From Nomia melanderi (lineage: Eukaryota; Arthropoda; Insecta; Hymenoptera; Halictidae): 64,000 nucleotides of DNA. The notes beneath the pieces were generated by a model. That model searched no databases. It had not been told where the DNA came from and saw only the letters and a program-made list of their open reading frames with translations. The position numbers and the translations under genes are program-made. The first letter of the stretch is position 1. Every line of letters starts with the position of its first letter. The stretch lies in the NCBI RefSeq assembly GCF_051020985.1, contig NW_027475130.1:11860001-11924000 (forward strand). Direction: 5' to 3'. Shown here in pieces: positions 22,828 to 36,101 of the stretch.

Positions 22828-25153
22828 ATATTGGATTTTCCCCTGACCCTGAGTGTCCGGCCCCATGAGACTGTGGTTTTCTCGGCCCCTGGTGGTCCGA
22901 GGACGTTCCCGTTGCACAGATTCATGCGCAAGGGCCTCCTGCAGATAATTCACTTTGGTTTATTGCGCTATCTGTAATAGCACCCGAGATATCACCAGAT
23001 CTATATTGGATTTTCCCCTGACCCTGAGTGTCCGGCCCCATGAGACTGTGGTTTTCTCGGCCCCTGGTGGTCCGGGGTCGTTCCCGTTGCACAGATTCAT
23101 GCGCCAGGGCCTCCTGCAGATAATTCACTTTGGTTTATTGCGCTATCTCTAATAGCACCCGAGATATCACCAGATATATATTGGATTTTTCACTGACCCT
23201 GAGCGTCCGGCCCCATGAGACTGTGGTTTTCTCGGCCCCTGGTGGTCCGAGGTCGTTCCCGCTGCACAGGTTCATGCGCCAGGGCCTCCTACAGACAATG
23301 CACTTTGATTTATTGCTCTATCTGTAATAGCACCCGAGATATCACCAGATATATATTGGATTTTCCCCTGACCCTGAGTGTCCGGCCCCATGAGACTGTG
23401 GTTTTCTCGGCCCCTGGTGGTCCGAGGTCGTTCCCGCTGCACAGATTCATGCGCCAGGGCCTCCTACAGACAATGCACTTTGATTTATTGCGCTATCTGT
23501 AATAGCACCCGAGATATCACCAGATATATATTGGATTTTTCCCTGACCCTGAGTGTCCGGCCCCATGAGACGGTGGATGTCTCGGCCCCTGATGGTCCGA
23601 GATCGTTCCCGCTGCACAGATTCATGGGCCAGGGCCTCCTGCAGACAATTCACTTTGGTTTATTGCGCTACCTCTAATAGCACCCGAGATATCACCAGAT
23701 ATATATTGGATTTTTCCCCGACCCTGAGTGTCCGGCCCCATGAGACAGTGGTTCTCTCGGCCGCTGGTGGTCCGAGGTCGTTCCCGCTGGCCAGATTCAT
23801 GCGCCAGGGCCTCCTACAGACAATGCACTTTGATGTATTGCGCTATCTGTAATAGCACCCGAGATATCACCAGATATATATTGGATTTTTCACTGACCCT
23901 GAGTGTCCGGCCCCATGAGACGGTCGTTTTCTCGGCCCCTGGTGGTCCGAGGTCGTTCCCGCTGCACAGATTCATGCGCCAGGGCCTCCTGCAGATAATT
24001 CACTTTGATTTATTGCGCTATCTGTAATAGCAGCCGAGATATCACCAGATCTATATTGGATTTTCCCCTGACCCTGAGAGTCCGGCCCCATGAGACTGTG
24101 CTTTTCTCGGCCCCTGGTGGTCCGAGGTCGTTCCCGCTGCACAGATTCATGCGCCAGGGCCTCCTACAGACAATGCACTTTGATTTATTGCGCTATCTGT
24201 AATAGCACCCGAGATATCACCAGATATATATTGGATTTTTCCTTGACCCTGAGTGTCCGGCCCCATGAGCCGGTGGATGTCTCGGCCCCTGATGGTCCGA
24301 GATCGTTCCCGCCGCACAGATTCATGCGCCAGGGCCTCCTGCAGATAATGCACTTTGATTTATTGCGCTATCTGTAATAGCACCCGAGATATCACCACAT
24401 ATATATTGGATTTTTCACTGACCCTGAGTGTCCGGCCCCATGAGACGGTGGTTTTCTCGGTCCCTGGTGTTCCGAGGTCGTTCCCGCTGCACAGATTCAT
24501 GCGCCAGGGCCTCCTACAGACAATGCACATTGATTTATTGCGCTATCTCTAATAGCACCCGAGATATCACCAGATATATATTGGATTTTCCCCTGACCCT
24601 GAGTGTCCGGCCCCATGAGACTGTGGTTTTTTCGGCCCCTGGTGGTCCGAGGTCGTTCCCGCTGCACAGATTCATGCGCCAGGGCCTCCTGCAGATAATT
24701 CACTTTGGTCTATTGCGCTATCTCTAATAGCACCCGAGATATCAGCAGATATATATTGGATTTTTCACTGACCCTGAGTGACCGGCCCCATGAGACGGTA
24801 GTTTTCTCGGCCCCTGGTGGTCCGAGGTCGTACCCGCTGCACAGATTCATGCGGCAGGGCCTCCTACAGACAATGCACTTGGATTTATTGCGCTATCTGT
24901 AATAGCACCCGAGATATCACCAGATATATATTGGATTTTACCCTGACCCTGAGTGTCCGGCCCCATGAGACTGTGCTTTTCTCGGCCCCTGGTGGTCCGA
25001 GGTCGTTCCCGCTGCACAGATTCATGCGCCAGGACCTCCTACAGACAATGCACTTTGATTTATTGCGATATCTGTAATAGCACCCGACATATCACCAGAT
25101 ATATATTGGATTTTACCCTGACCCTGAGTGTCCGGCCCCATGAGACGGTCGTT
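22828..25153 (+). repeat. Duplicated ~2.3 kb tract, copy 1
   Basis: Aligns with 50126-52451 at a constant offset of 27,298 bp. Shared rare changes include GCTACCTCTAATAG, CATGGGCCAGG, GACAGTGGTTCTC, CATGAGCCGGTGG, CCGCCGCACAG and GCGATATCTG. One ~85 bp patch near 24.0-24.09 kb differs at several adjacent positions. Confidence 0.85.
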
Positions 25154-26602
25154 TTCTCGGCCCCTGGTGGTCCGAGGTCGTTCCCGCTGCACAGGTTCAT
25201 GCGCCAGGGTCTCCTACAGATAATTCCCTTTGGCTTATTGCGCTATCTGTAATAGCACCCGAGATATCACCACATATATATTGGATTTTTCCCTGACCCT
25301 GAGTGTCCGGCCCCATGAGACTGCGGTTTTCTCGGCCCCTGGTGGTCCGAGGTCGTTCCCGCTGCACACATTCATGCGCCAGGGCCTCCTACAGACAATG
25401 CACTATGATTTATTGCGCTATCTGTAATAGCACCCGAGATATCACCAGATATATATTGGATTTTTCCCTGACCCTGAGTGTCCGGCCCCATGAGACGGTG
25501 GATGTCTCGGCCCCTGATGGTCCGAGATCGTTCCCGCTGCACAGATTCATGCGCCAGGGCCTCCTGCAGACAATTCACTTTGGTTTATTGCGCTATCTCT
25601 AATAGCACCCGAGATATCACCAGATATATATTGGATTTTTCCCCGACCCTGAGTGTCCGGCCCCATGAGACGGTGGTTTTCTCGGCCGCTGGTGGTCCAA
25701 AGTCGTTCCCGCTGCACAGATTCATGCGCCAGGACCTCCTACAGACAATGCACTTTGATTTATTGCGCTATCTGTAATAGCACCCGATATATCACCAGAT
25801 ATATATTGGATTTTACCCTGACCCTGAGTGTCCGGCCCCATGAGACGGTCGTTGTCTCGGCCCCTGGCGGTCCGAGGACGTCCCCGCTGCACAGATTCAT
25901 GCGCCAGGGCCTCCTACAGGTAATGCACTTTCATTTATTGCGCTATCTGTAATAGCACCCGAGATATCACCAGATATATATTGGATTTTCCCCTGACCCT
26001 GAGTGTCCGGCCCCATGAGACTGTGGTTTTCTCGGCCCCTGGTGGTCCGAGGTCGTTCCCGCTGCACAGATTCATGCGCCAGGGCCTCCTACAGACAATG
26101 CACTTTGATTTATTGCGCTATCTGTTATAGCACCCGAGATATCACCAGATATATATTGGATTTTACCCTGACCCTGAGTGTCCGGCCCCATGAGACGGTC
26201 GTTGTCTCGGCCCCTGGAGGTCCGACGACGTTCCCGCTGCACAGATTCATGCGCCAGGGCCTCCTACAGGTAATGCACTTTGATTTATTGCGCTATCTGT
26301 AATAGCACCCGAGATATCACCAGATCTATATTGGATTTTCCCCTGACCCTGAGTGTCCGGCCCCATGAGACTGTGGTTTTCTCGGCCCCTGGTGGTCCGA
26401 GGACGTTCCCGTTGCACAGATTCATGCGCCCGGGCCTCCTGCAGATAATTCACTTTGGTTTATTGCGCTATCTGTGATAGCACCCGAGATATCACCAGAT
26501 CTATATTGGATTTTCCCCTGACTCTGAGTGCCCGGCCCCATGAGACTGTGGTTTTCTCGGCCCCTGGTGGTCCGAGGTCGTTCCCGCTGCACAGATTCAT
26601 GC

Positions 26603-29419
26603 GCCAGGGCCTCCTACAGGTAATGCACTTTGATTTATTGCGCTATCTGTAATAGCACCCGAGATATCACCAGATATATATTGGATTTTCCCCTGACCCT
26701 GAGTGTCCGGCCCCATGAGACTGTGGTTTTCTCGGCCCCTGGTGGTCCTAGGTCGTTCCCGCTGCACTGATGCATGCGCCAGGGCCTCCTGCAGATAATT
26801 CCCTTTGGCTTATTGCGCTATCTCTAATAGCGCCCGAGATATCACCAGATATATATTGGATTTTTCCCTGACCCTGAGTGTCCGGCCCCATGAGACTGCG
26901 GTTTTCTCGGCCCCTGGTGGTCCGAGGTCGTTCCCGCTGCACACATTCATGCGACAGGGCCTCCTGCAGATAATTCACTTTAGTTTATTGCGCTATCTTT
27001 AATAGCACCCGAGATATCACCAGATATATATTGGATTTTCCCCTGACCCTGAGTGTCCGGCCCCATGAGACTGTCGTTTTCTCGGCCCCTGGTGGTCCGA
27101 GGTCGTTCCCGTTGCACAGATTCATGCGCCAGGGCCTCCTGCAGATAATTCACTTTGGTTTATTGCGCTATCTCTAATAGCACCCAAGATATCACCAGAT
27201 ATATATTGAATTTTTCCCTGACCCTGTGTGTCCGGCCCCATGAGACTGTGGTTTTCTCGGCCCCTGGTGGTCCGAGGTCGTTCCCCTTGCACAGATTCAT
27301 GCGCCAGGGCCTCCTGCAGATAATTCACTTTGATTTATTGCGCTATCTGTAATAGCACCCGAGATATCACCAGATAGATATTGGATTTTTCACTGACCCT
27401 AAGTGTCCGGCCCCTCGGGACGGTGGTTTTCTCGGCCCCTGGTGGTCCGAGGTCGTTCCCGCTGCACAGATTCATGCGCCAGGGCCTCCTACAGACAATG
27501 CACTTTGGTTTATTGCGCTATCTCTAATAGCACCCGAGATATCACCAGATATATATTGGATTTTTCCCCGACCCTGAGTGTCCGGCCCCATGAGACGGTG
27601 GTTTTCTCGGCCGCTGGTGGTCCGAGGTCGTTCCCGCTGGCCAGATTCATGCGCCAGGGCCTCCTACAGACAATGCACTATGATTTATTGCGCTATCTGT
27701 AATAGCACCCGAGATATCACCAGATATATATTGGATTTTTCTCTGACCCTGAGTGTCCGGCCCCATGAGACGGTGGATGTCTCGGCCCCTGATGGTCCGA
27801 GATCGTTCCCGCTGCACAGATTCATGCGCCAGGGCCTCCTGCAGACAATGCACTTTGGTTTATTGCGCTATCTCTAATAGCACCCGAGATATCACCAGAT
27901 ATATATTGGATTTTTCCCCGACCCTGAGTGTCCGGCCCCATGAGACGGTGGTTTTCTCGGCCGCTGGTGGTCCGAGGTCGTTCCCGCTGGCCAGATTCAT
28001 GCGCCAGGGCCTCCTACAGGTAATGCACTTTGATTTATTGCGCTATCTGTAATAGCACCCGAGATATCACCAGATATATATTGGATTTTCCCCTGACCCT
28101 GAGTGTCCGGCCCCATGAGACTGTGGTTTTCTCGGCCCCTGGTGGTCCTAGGTCGTTCCCGCTGCACTGATGCATGCGCCAGGGCCTCCTGCAGATAATT
28201 CCCTTTGGCTTATTGCGCTATCTCTAATAGCGCCCGAGATATCACCAGATATATATTGGATTTTTCCCTGACCCTGAGTGTCCGGCCCCATGAGACTGCG
28301 GTTTTCTCGGCCCCTGGTGGTCCGAGGTCGTTCCCGCTGCACACATTCATGCGACAGGGCCTCCTGCAGATAATTCACTTTAGTTTATTGCGCTATCTTT
28401 AATAGCACCCGAGATATCACCAGATATATATTGGATTTTCCCCTGACCCTGAGTGTCCGGCCCCATGAGACTGTCGTTTTCTCGGCCCCTGGTGGTCCGA
28501 GGTCGTTCCCGTTGCACAGATTCATGCGCCAGGGCCTCCTGCAGATAATTCACTTTGGTTTATTGCGCTATCTCTAATAGCACCCAAGATATCACCAGAT
28601 ATATATTGAATTTTTCCCTGACCCTGTGTGTCCGGCCCCATGAGACTGTGGTTTTCTCGGCCCCTGGTGGTCCGAGGTCGTTCCCCTTGCACAGATTCAT
28701 GCGCCAGGGCCTCCTGCAGATAATTCACTTTGATTTATTGCGCTATCTGTAATAGCACCCGAGATATCACCAGATAGATATTGGATTTTTCACTGACCCT
28801 AAGTGTCCGGCCCCTCGGGACGGTGGTTTTCTCGGCCCCTGGTGGTCCGAGGTCGTTCCCGCTGCACAGATTCATGCGCCAGGGCCTCCTACAGACAATG
28901 CACTTTGGTTTATTGCGCTATCTCTAATAGCACCCGAGATATCACCAGATATATATTGGATTTTTCCCCGACCCTGAGTGTCCGGCCCCATGAGACGGTG
29001 GTTTTCTCGGCCGCTGGTGGTCCGAGGTCGTTCCCGCTGGCCAGATTCATGCGCCAGGGCCTCCTACAGACAATGCACTATGATTTATTGCGCTATCTGT
29101 AATAGCACCCGAGATATCACCAGATATATATTGGATTTTTCTCTGACCCTGAGTGTCCGGCCCCATGAGACGGTGGATGTCTCGGCCCCTGATGGTCCGA
29201 GATCGTTCCCGCTGCACAGATTCATGCGCCAGGGCCTCCTGCAGACAATGCACTTTGGTTTATTGCGCTATCTCTAATAGCACCCGAGATATCACCAGAT
29301 ATATATTGGATTTTTCCCCGACCCTGAGTGTCCGGCCCCATGAGACGGTGGTTTTCTCGGCCGCTGGTGGTCCGAGGTCGTTCCCGCTGGCCAGATTCAT
29401 GCGCCAGGGCCTCCTACAG
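26603..29419 (+). repeat. Tandem duplication with 1400 bp (8-monomer) period
   Basis: Positions 26603-28019 and 28003-29419 match along the stretches I compared, including CACTGATGCATG, GCGACAGGG, GAATTTTTCCCTGACCCTGTG, CTCGGGACGG and TTTTTCTCTGACC. The match is slightly longer than one period, as expected when unequal exchange has occurred between homologous units. Confidence 0.88.
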
Positions 29420-32400
29420 ACAATGCACTATGATTTATTGCGCTATCTGTAATAGCACCCGAGATATCACCAGATATATATTGGATTTTTCCCTGACCCT
29501 GAGTGTCCGGCCCCATGAGACGGTGGATGTCTCGGCCCCTGATGGTCCGAGATCGTTCCCGCTGCACAGATTCATGCGCCAGGGCCTCCTGCAGACAATT
29601 CACTTTGGTTTATTGCGCTATCTCTAATAGCACCCGAGATATCACCAGATATATATTGGATTTTTCCCCGACCCTGAGTGTCCGGCCCCATGAGACGGTG
29701 GTTTTCTCGGCCGCTGGTGGTCCGAGGTCGTTCCCGCTGCACAGATTCATGCGCCAGGACCTCCTACAGACAATGCACTTTGATTTATTGCGCTATCTGT
29801 TATAGCACCCGAGATATCACCAGATATATATTGGATTTTACCCTGACCCTGAGTGTCCGGCCCCATGAGACGGTCGTTGTCTCGGCCCCTGGAGGTCCGA
29901 CGACGTTCCCGCTGCACAGATTCATGCGCCAGGGCCTCCTACAGGTAATGCACTTTGATTTATTGCGCTATCTGTTATAGCACCCGAGATATCACCAGAT
30001 ATATATTGGATTTTTCCCTGACCCTGAGCGTCCGGCCCCATGAGACTGCGGTTTTCTCGGCCCCTGGTGGTCCGAGGTCGTTCCCGCTGCACACATTCAT
30101 GCGCCAGGGCCTCCTGCAGATAATTCACTATGGTTTATTGCGCTATCTCTAATAGCACCCGAGATATCACCAGATATATATTGGATTTAGCCCTGACCCT
30201 GAGTGTCCGGCCCCATGAGACTGTGGTTTTCTCGGCCCCTGGTGGTCCGAGGTTGTTCCCGCTGCCCAGATTCATGCGCGAGGGCCTCCTACAGACAATG
30301 CACTTTGATTTATTGCTCTATCTGTAATAGCACCCGAGATATCACCAGATATATATTGGATTTTACCCTGACCCTGAGTGTCCGGCCCCATGAGACGGTC
30401 GTTGTCTCGGCCCCTGGAGGTCCGACGACGTTCCCGCTGCACAGATTCATGCGCCAGGGCCTCCTACAGGTAATGCACTTTGATTTATTGCGCTATCTGT
30501 AATAGCACCCGAGATATCACCAGATCTATATTGGATTTTCCCCTGACCCTGAGTGTCCGGCCCCATGAGACTGTGGTTTTCTCGGCCCCTGGTGGTCCTA
30601 GGTCGTTCCCGCTGCACTGATGCATGCGCCAGGGCCTCCTGCAGATAATTCCCTTTGGCTTATTGCGCTATCTCTAATAGCGCCCGAGATATCACCAGAT
30701 ATATATTGGATTTTTCCCTGACCCTGAGTGTCCGGCCCCATGAGACTGCGGTTTTCTCGGCCCCTGGTGGTCCGAGGTCGTTCCCGCTGCACACATTCAT
30801 GCGACAGGGCCTCCTGCAGATAATTCACTTTAGTTTATTGCGCTATCTTTAATAGCACCCGAGATATCACCAGATATATATTGGATTTTCCCCTGACCCT
30901 GAGTGTCCGGCCCCATGAGACTGTCGTTTTCTCGGCCCCTGGTGGTCCGAGGTCGTTCCCGTTGCACAGATTCATGCGCCAGGGCCTCCTGCAGATAATT
31001 CACTTTGGTTTATTGCGCTATCTCTAATAGCACCCAAGATATCACCAGATATATATTGAATTTTTCCCTGACCCTGTGTGTCCGGCCCCATGAGACTGTG
31101 GTTTTCTCGGCCCCTGGTGGTCCGAGGTCGTTCCCCTTGCACAGATTCATGCGCCAGGGCCTCCTGCAGATAATTCACTTTGATTTATTGCGCTATCTGT
31201 AATAGCACCCGAGATATCACCAGATAGATATTGGATTTTTCACTGACCCTAAGTGTCCGGCCCCTCGGGACGGTGGTTTTCTCGGCCCCTGGTGGTCCGA
31301 GGTCGTTCCCGCTGCACAGATTCATGCGCCAGGGCCTCCTACAGACAATGCACTTTGGTTTATTGCGCTATCTCTAATAGCACCCGAGATATCACCAGAT
31401 ATATATTGGATTTTTCCCCGACCCTGAGTGTCCGGCCCCATGAGACGGTGGTTTTCTCGGCCGCTGGTGGTCCGAGGTCGTTCCCGCTGGCCAGATTCAT
31501 GCGCCAGGGCCTCCTACAGACAATGCACTATGATTTATTGCGCTATCTGTAATAGCACCCGAGATATCACCAGATATATATTGGATTTTTCTCTGACCCT
31601 GAGTGTCCGGCCCCATGAGACGGTGGATGTCTCGGCCCCTGATGGTCCGAGATCGTTCCCGCTGCACAGATTCATGCGCCAGGGCCTCCTGCAGACAATG
31701 CACTTTGGTTTATTGCGCTATCTCTAATAGCACCCGAGATATCACCAGATATATATTGGATTTTTCCCCGACCCTGAGTGTCCGGCCCCATGAGACGGTG
31801 GTTTTCTCGGCCGCTGGTGGTCCGAGGTCGTTCCCGCTGGCCAGATTCATGCGCCAGGGCCTCCTACAGACAATGCACTATGATTTATTGCGCTATCTGT
31901 AATAGCACCCGAGATATCACCAGATATATATTGGATTTTTCCCTGACCCTGAGTGTCCGGCCCCATGAGACGGTGGATGTCTCGGCCCCTGATGGTCCGA
32001 GATCGTTCCCGCTGCACAGATTCATGCGCCAGGGCCTCCTGCAGACAATTCACTTTGGTTTATTGCGCTATCTCTAATAGCACCCGAGATATCACCAGAT
32101 ATATATTGGATTTTTCCCCGACCCTGAGTGTCCGGCCCCATGAGACGGTGGTTTTCTCGGCCGCTGGTGGTCCGAGGTCGTTCCCGCTGCACAGATTCAT
32201 GCGCCAGGACCTCCTACAGACAATGCACTTTGATTTATTGCGCTATCTGTTATAGCACCCGAGATATCACCAGATATATATTGGATTTTACCCTGACCCT
32301 GAGTGTCCGGCCCCATGAGACGGTCGTTGTCTCGGCCCCTGGAGGTCCGACGACGTTCCCGCTGCACAGATTCATGCGCCAGGGCCTCCTACAGGTAATG

Positions 32401-33048
32401 CACTTTGATTTATTGCGCTATCTGTTATAGCACCCGAGATATCACCAGATATATATTGGATTTTTCCCTGACCCTGAGCGTCCGGCCCCATGAGACTGCG
32501 GTTTTCTCGGCCCCTGGTGGTCCGAGGTCGTTCCCGCTGCACACATTCATGCGCCAGGGCCTCCTGCAGATAATTCACTATGGTTTATTGCGCTATCTCT
32601 AATAGCACCCGAGATATCACCAGATATATATTGGATTTAGCCCTGACCCTGAGTGTCCGGCCCCATGAGACTGTGGTTTTCTCGGCCCCTGGTGGTCCGA
32701 GGTTGTTCCCGCTGCCCAGATTCATGCGCGAGGGCCTCCTACAGACAATGCACTTTGATTTATTGCTCTATCTGTAATAGCACCCGAGATATCACCAGAT
32801 ATATATTGGATTTTACCCTGACCCTGAGTGTCCGGCCCCATGAGACGGTCGTTGTCTCGGCCCCTGGAGGTCCGACGACGTTCCCGCTGCACAGATTCAT
32901 GCGCCAGGGCCTCCTACAGGTAATGCACTTTGATTTATTGCGCTATCTGTAATAGCACCCGAGATATCACCAGATCTATATTGGATTTTCCCCTGACCCT
33001 GAGTGTCCGGCCCCATGAGACTGTGGTTTTCTCGGCCCCTGGTGGTCC
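28077..33048 (+). repeat. Tandem duplication with 2450 bp (14-monomer) period
   Basis: 28077-30598 and 30527-33048 read the same by eye over about 2.52 kb. They begin to differ at GATATATATT versus GATCTATATT on the left and GGTCCTAGG versus GGTCCGAGG on the right. The first eight monomers are the same module as the preceding 1400 bp repeat. This is the longest apparently identical tandem I found in the window, so it is probably among the youngest events. Confidence 0.88.
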
Positions 33049-33652
33049 GAGGACGTTCCCGTTGCACAGATTCATGCGCCCGGGCCTCCTGCAGATAATT
33101 CACTTTGGTTTATTGCGCTATCTGTGATAGCACCCGAGATATCACCAGATCTATATTGGATTTTCCCCAGACTCTGAGTGCCCGGCCCCATGAGACTGTG
33201 GTTTTCTCGGCCCCTGGTGGTCCGAGGTCGTTCCCGCTGCACAGATTCATGCGCCAGGGCCTCCTACAGGTAATGCACTTTGATTTATTGCGCTATCTGT
33301 AATAGCACCCGAGATATCACCAGATCTATATTGGATTTTCCCCTGACCCTGAGTGTCCGGCCCCATGAGACTGTGGTTTTCTCGGCCCCTGGTGGTCCGA
33401 GGTCGTTCCCGCTGCACAGATTCATGCGCCAGGACCTCCTACAGACAATGCACTTTGATTTATTGCGCTATCTGTAATAGCACCCGACATATCACCAGAT
33501 ATATATTGGATTTTTCACTGACCCTGAGCGTCCGGCCCCATGAGACGGTCGTTGTCTCCGCCCCTGGTGGTCCGAGGTCGTTCCCGCTGCACAGATTCAT
33601 GCGCCAGGGCCTCCTACAGACAATGCACTTTGATTTATTGTGCTATCTCTAA

Positions 33653-33826
33653 TAGCACCCGAGATATCACCAGATATATATTGGATTTTCCCTGACCCTG
33701 AGTGTCCGGCCCAATGAGACTGTGGTTTTCTCGGCCCCTGGTGGTCCGAGGTCGCTCCCGCTGTACAGATTCATGCGCCAGGGCCTCCTACAGACAATGC
33801 ACTTTGATTTATTGCGCTATCTGTAA
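33653..33826 (+). repeat. 174 bp marker monomer, copy 3
   Basis: Missing C with GGCCCAATGAG, CTCCCGCTG and CTGTACAG. It is followed by the same AAGAGATATATACTGG unit as copies 1 and 2, here with GAGTGACCGG. Confidence 0.9.
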
Positions 33827-34727
33827 TAGCACCCGAGATATCAAGAGATATATACTGGATTTTCCCCTGACCCTGAGTGACCGGCCCAATGAGACTGTGG
33901 TTCTCTCGGCCCCTGGTGGTCCGAGGTCGTTCCCGCTGCACAGATTCATGCGCCAGGGCCTCCTACAGACAATGCACTTTGATTTATTGCGCTATCTGTA
34001 ATAGCGCCCGAGATATCACCAGATATATATTGGATTTTTCACTGACCCTGAGTGTCCGGCCCCATGAGACGGTCGTTTTCTCGGCCCCTGGTGGTCCGAG
34101 GTCGTTCCCGCTGCACAGCTTCAGGCGCCAGGGCCTCCTGCAGATAATTCACTATGGTTTATTGCTCTATCTGTAATAGCACCCGAGATATCACCAGATA
34201 TATATTGGATTTTACCCTGACCCTGAGTGTCCGGCCCCATGAGACGGTCGTTGTCTCGGCCCCTGGATGTCCGACGACGTTCCCGCTGCACAGATTCATG
34301 CGCCAGGGCCTCCTGCAGATAATTCACTTCGGTTTATTGCGCTATCTCTAATAACACCCGAGATATCACCAGATATATATTGGATTTTTCACTGACCCTG
34401 AGCGTCCGGCCCGATGAGACGGTCGTTTTCTCGGCCCCTGGTGGTCCGAGAACGTTCCCGCTGCACAGATTCATGCGCCAGCGTCTCCTACAGACAATGC
34501 ACTTTGATTTATTGCGCTATCTGTAATAGCACCCAAGATATCACCAGATATATATTGGATTTTTCACTGACCCTGAGTGTCCTGCCCCATGAGACGGTGG
34601 TTTTCTCGGCCCCTGGTGTTCCGAGGTCGTTCCCGCTGCACAGATTCATGCGCCAGGACCTCCTACAGACAATGCACTTTGATTTATTGCGCTATCTGTA
34701 ATAGCACCCGACATATCACCAGATATA

Positions 34728-35921
34728 TATTGGATTTTCCCCTGACCCTGAGTGTCCGGCCCCATGAGACTGTGGTTTTCTCGGCCCCTGGTGGTCCGAG
34801 GTCGTTCCCGCTGCACAGATTCATGCGCCAGGGCCTCCTACAGACAATGCACTTTGATTTATTGCGCTATCTGTTATAGCACCCGAGATATCACCAGATA
34901 TATATTGGATTTTACCCTGACCCTGAGTGTCCGGCCCCATGAGACGGTCGTTGTCTCGGCCCCTGGAGGTCCGACGACGTTCCCGCTGCACAGATTCATG
35001 CGCCAGGGCCTCCTACAGGTAATGCACTTTGATTTATTGCGCTATCTGTAATAGCACCCGAGATATCACCAGATCTATATTGGATTTTCCCCTGACCCTG
35101 AGTGTCCGGCCCCATGAGACTGTGGTTTTCTCGGCCCCTGGTGGTCCGAGGACGTTCCCGTTGCACAGATTCATGCGCCCGGGCCTCCTGCAGATAATTC
35201 ACTTTGGTTTATTGCGCTATCTGTGATAGCACCCGAGATATCACCAGATCTATATTGGATTTTCCCCTGACTCTGAGTGCCCGGCCCCATGAGACTGTGG
35301 TTTTCTCGGCCCCTGGTGGTCCGAGGTCGTTCCCGCTGCACAGATTCATGCGCCAGGGCCTCCTACAGGTAATGCACTTTGATTTATTGCGCTATCTGTA
35401 ATAGCACCCGAGATATCACCAGATCTATATTGGATTTTCCCCTGACCCTGAGTGTCCGGCCCCATGAGACTGTGGTTTTCTCGGCCCCTGGTGGTCCGAG
35501 GTCGTTCCCGCTGCACAGATTCATGCGCCAGGGCCTCCTACAGACAATGCACTTTGATTTATTGCGCTATCTGTTATAGCACCCGAGATATCACCAGATA
35601 TATATTGGATTTTACCCTGACCCTGAGTGTCCGGCCCCATGAGACGGTCGTTGTCTCGGCCCCTGGAGGTCCGACGACGTTCCCGCTGCACAGATTCATG
35701 CGCCAGGGCCTCCTACAGGTAATGCACTTTGATTTATTGCGCTATCTGTAATAGCACCCGAGATATCACCAGATCTATATTGGATTTTCCCCTGACCCTG
35801 AGTGTCCGGCCCCATGAGACTGTGGTTTTCTCGGCCCCTGGTGGTCCGAGGACGTTCCCGTTGCACAGATTCATGCGCCCGGGCCTCCTGCAGATAATTC
35901 ACTTTGGTTTATTGCGCTATC
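34728..35921 (+). repeat. Tandem repeat with 700 bp (4-monomer) offset
   Basis: 34728-35221 and 35428-35921 appear identical over about 494 bp. They cover the GTTATAGCACCC, GACGACGTTCC, CAGGTAATGC and GCGCCCGGGCC units. After this the copies diverge (CTGTGATAGC versus CTCTAATAGC). Confidence 0.85.
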
Positions 35922-36101
35922 TCTAATAGCGCCCGAGATATCACCAGATATATATTGGATTTGTCCCTGACCCTGAGTGTCCGGCCCCATGAGACTGCGG
36001 TTTTCTCGGCCCCTGGTGGTCCGAGGTCGTTCCCGCTGCACACATTCATGCGACAGGGCCTCCTGCAGATAATTCACTTTAGTTTATTGCTCTATCTTTA
36101 A

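Larger units (their letters stand above)
18603..25252 (+). repeat. Family C segment
   Basis: Marked by ACCACATATATATT, GTCCCTGGTGTTCC, CAGGGTCTCC, GAGTATCC with GGTGATCC, and CTCCAATAG. About 20.2-22.1 kb matches 42.98-44.9 kb (offset 22,748), 18.6-19.1 kb matches 42.2-42.7 kb (offset 23,623), and 22.8-25.15 kb matches 50.1-52.45 kb (offset 27,298). The difference between the first two offsets is 875 bp, or five monomers. Confidence 0.7.
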
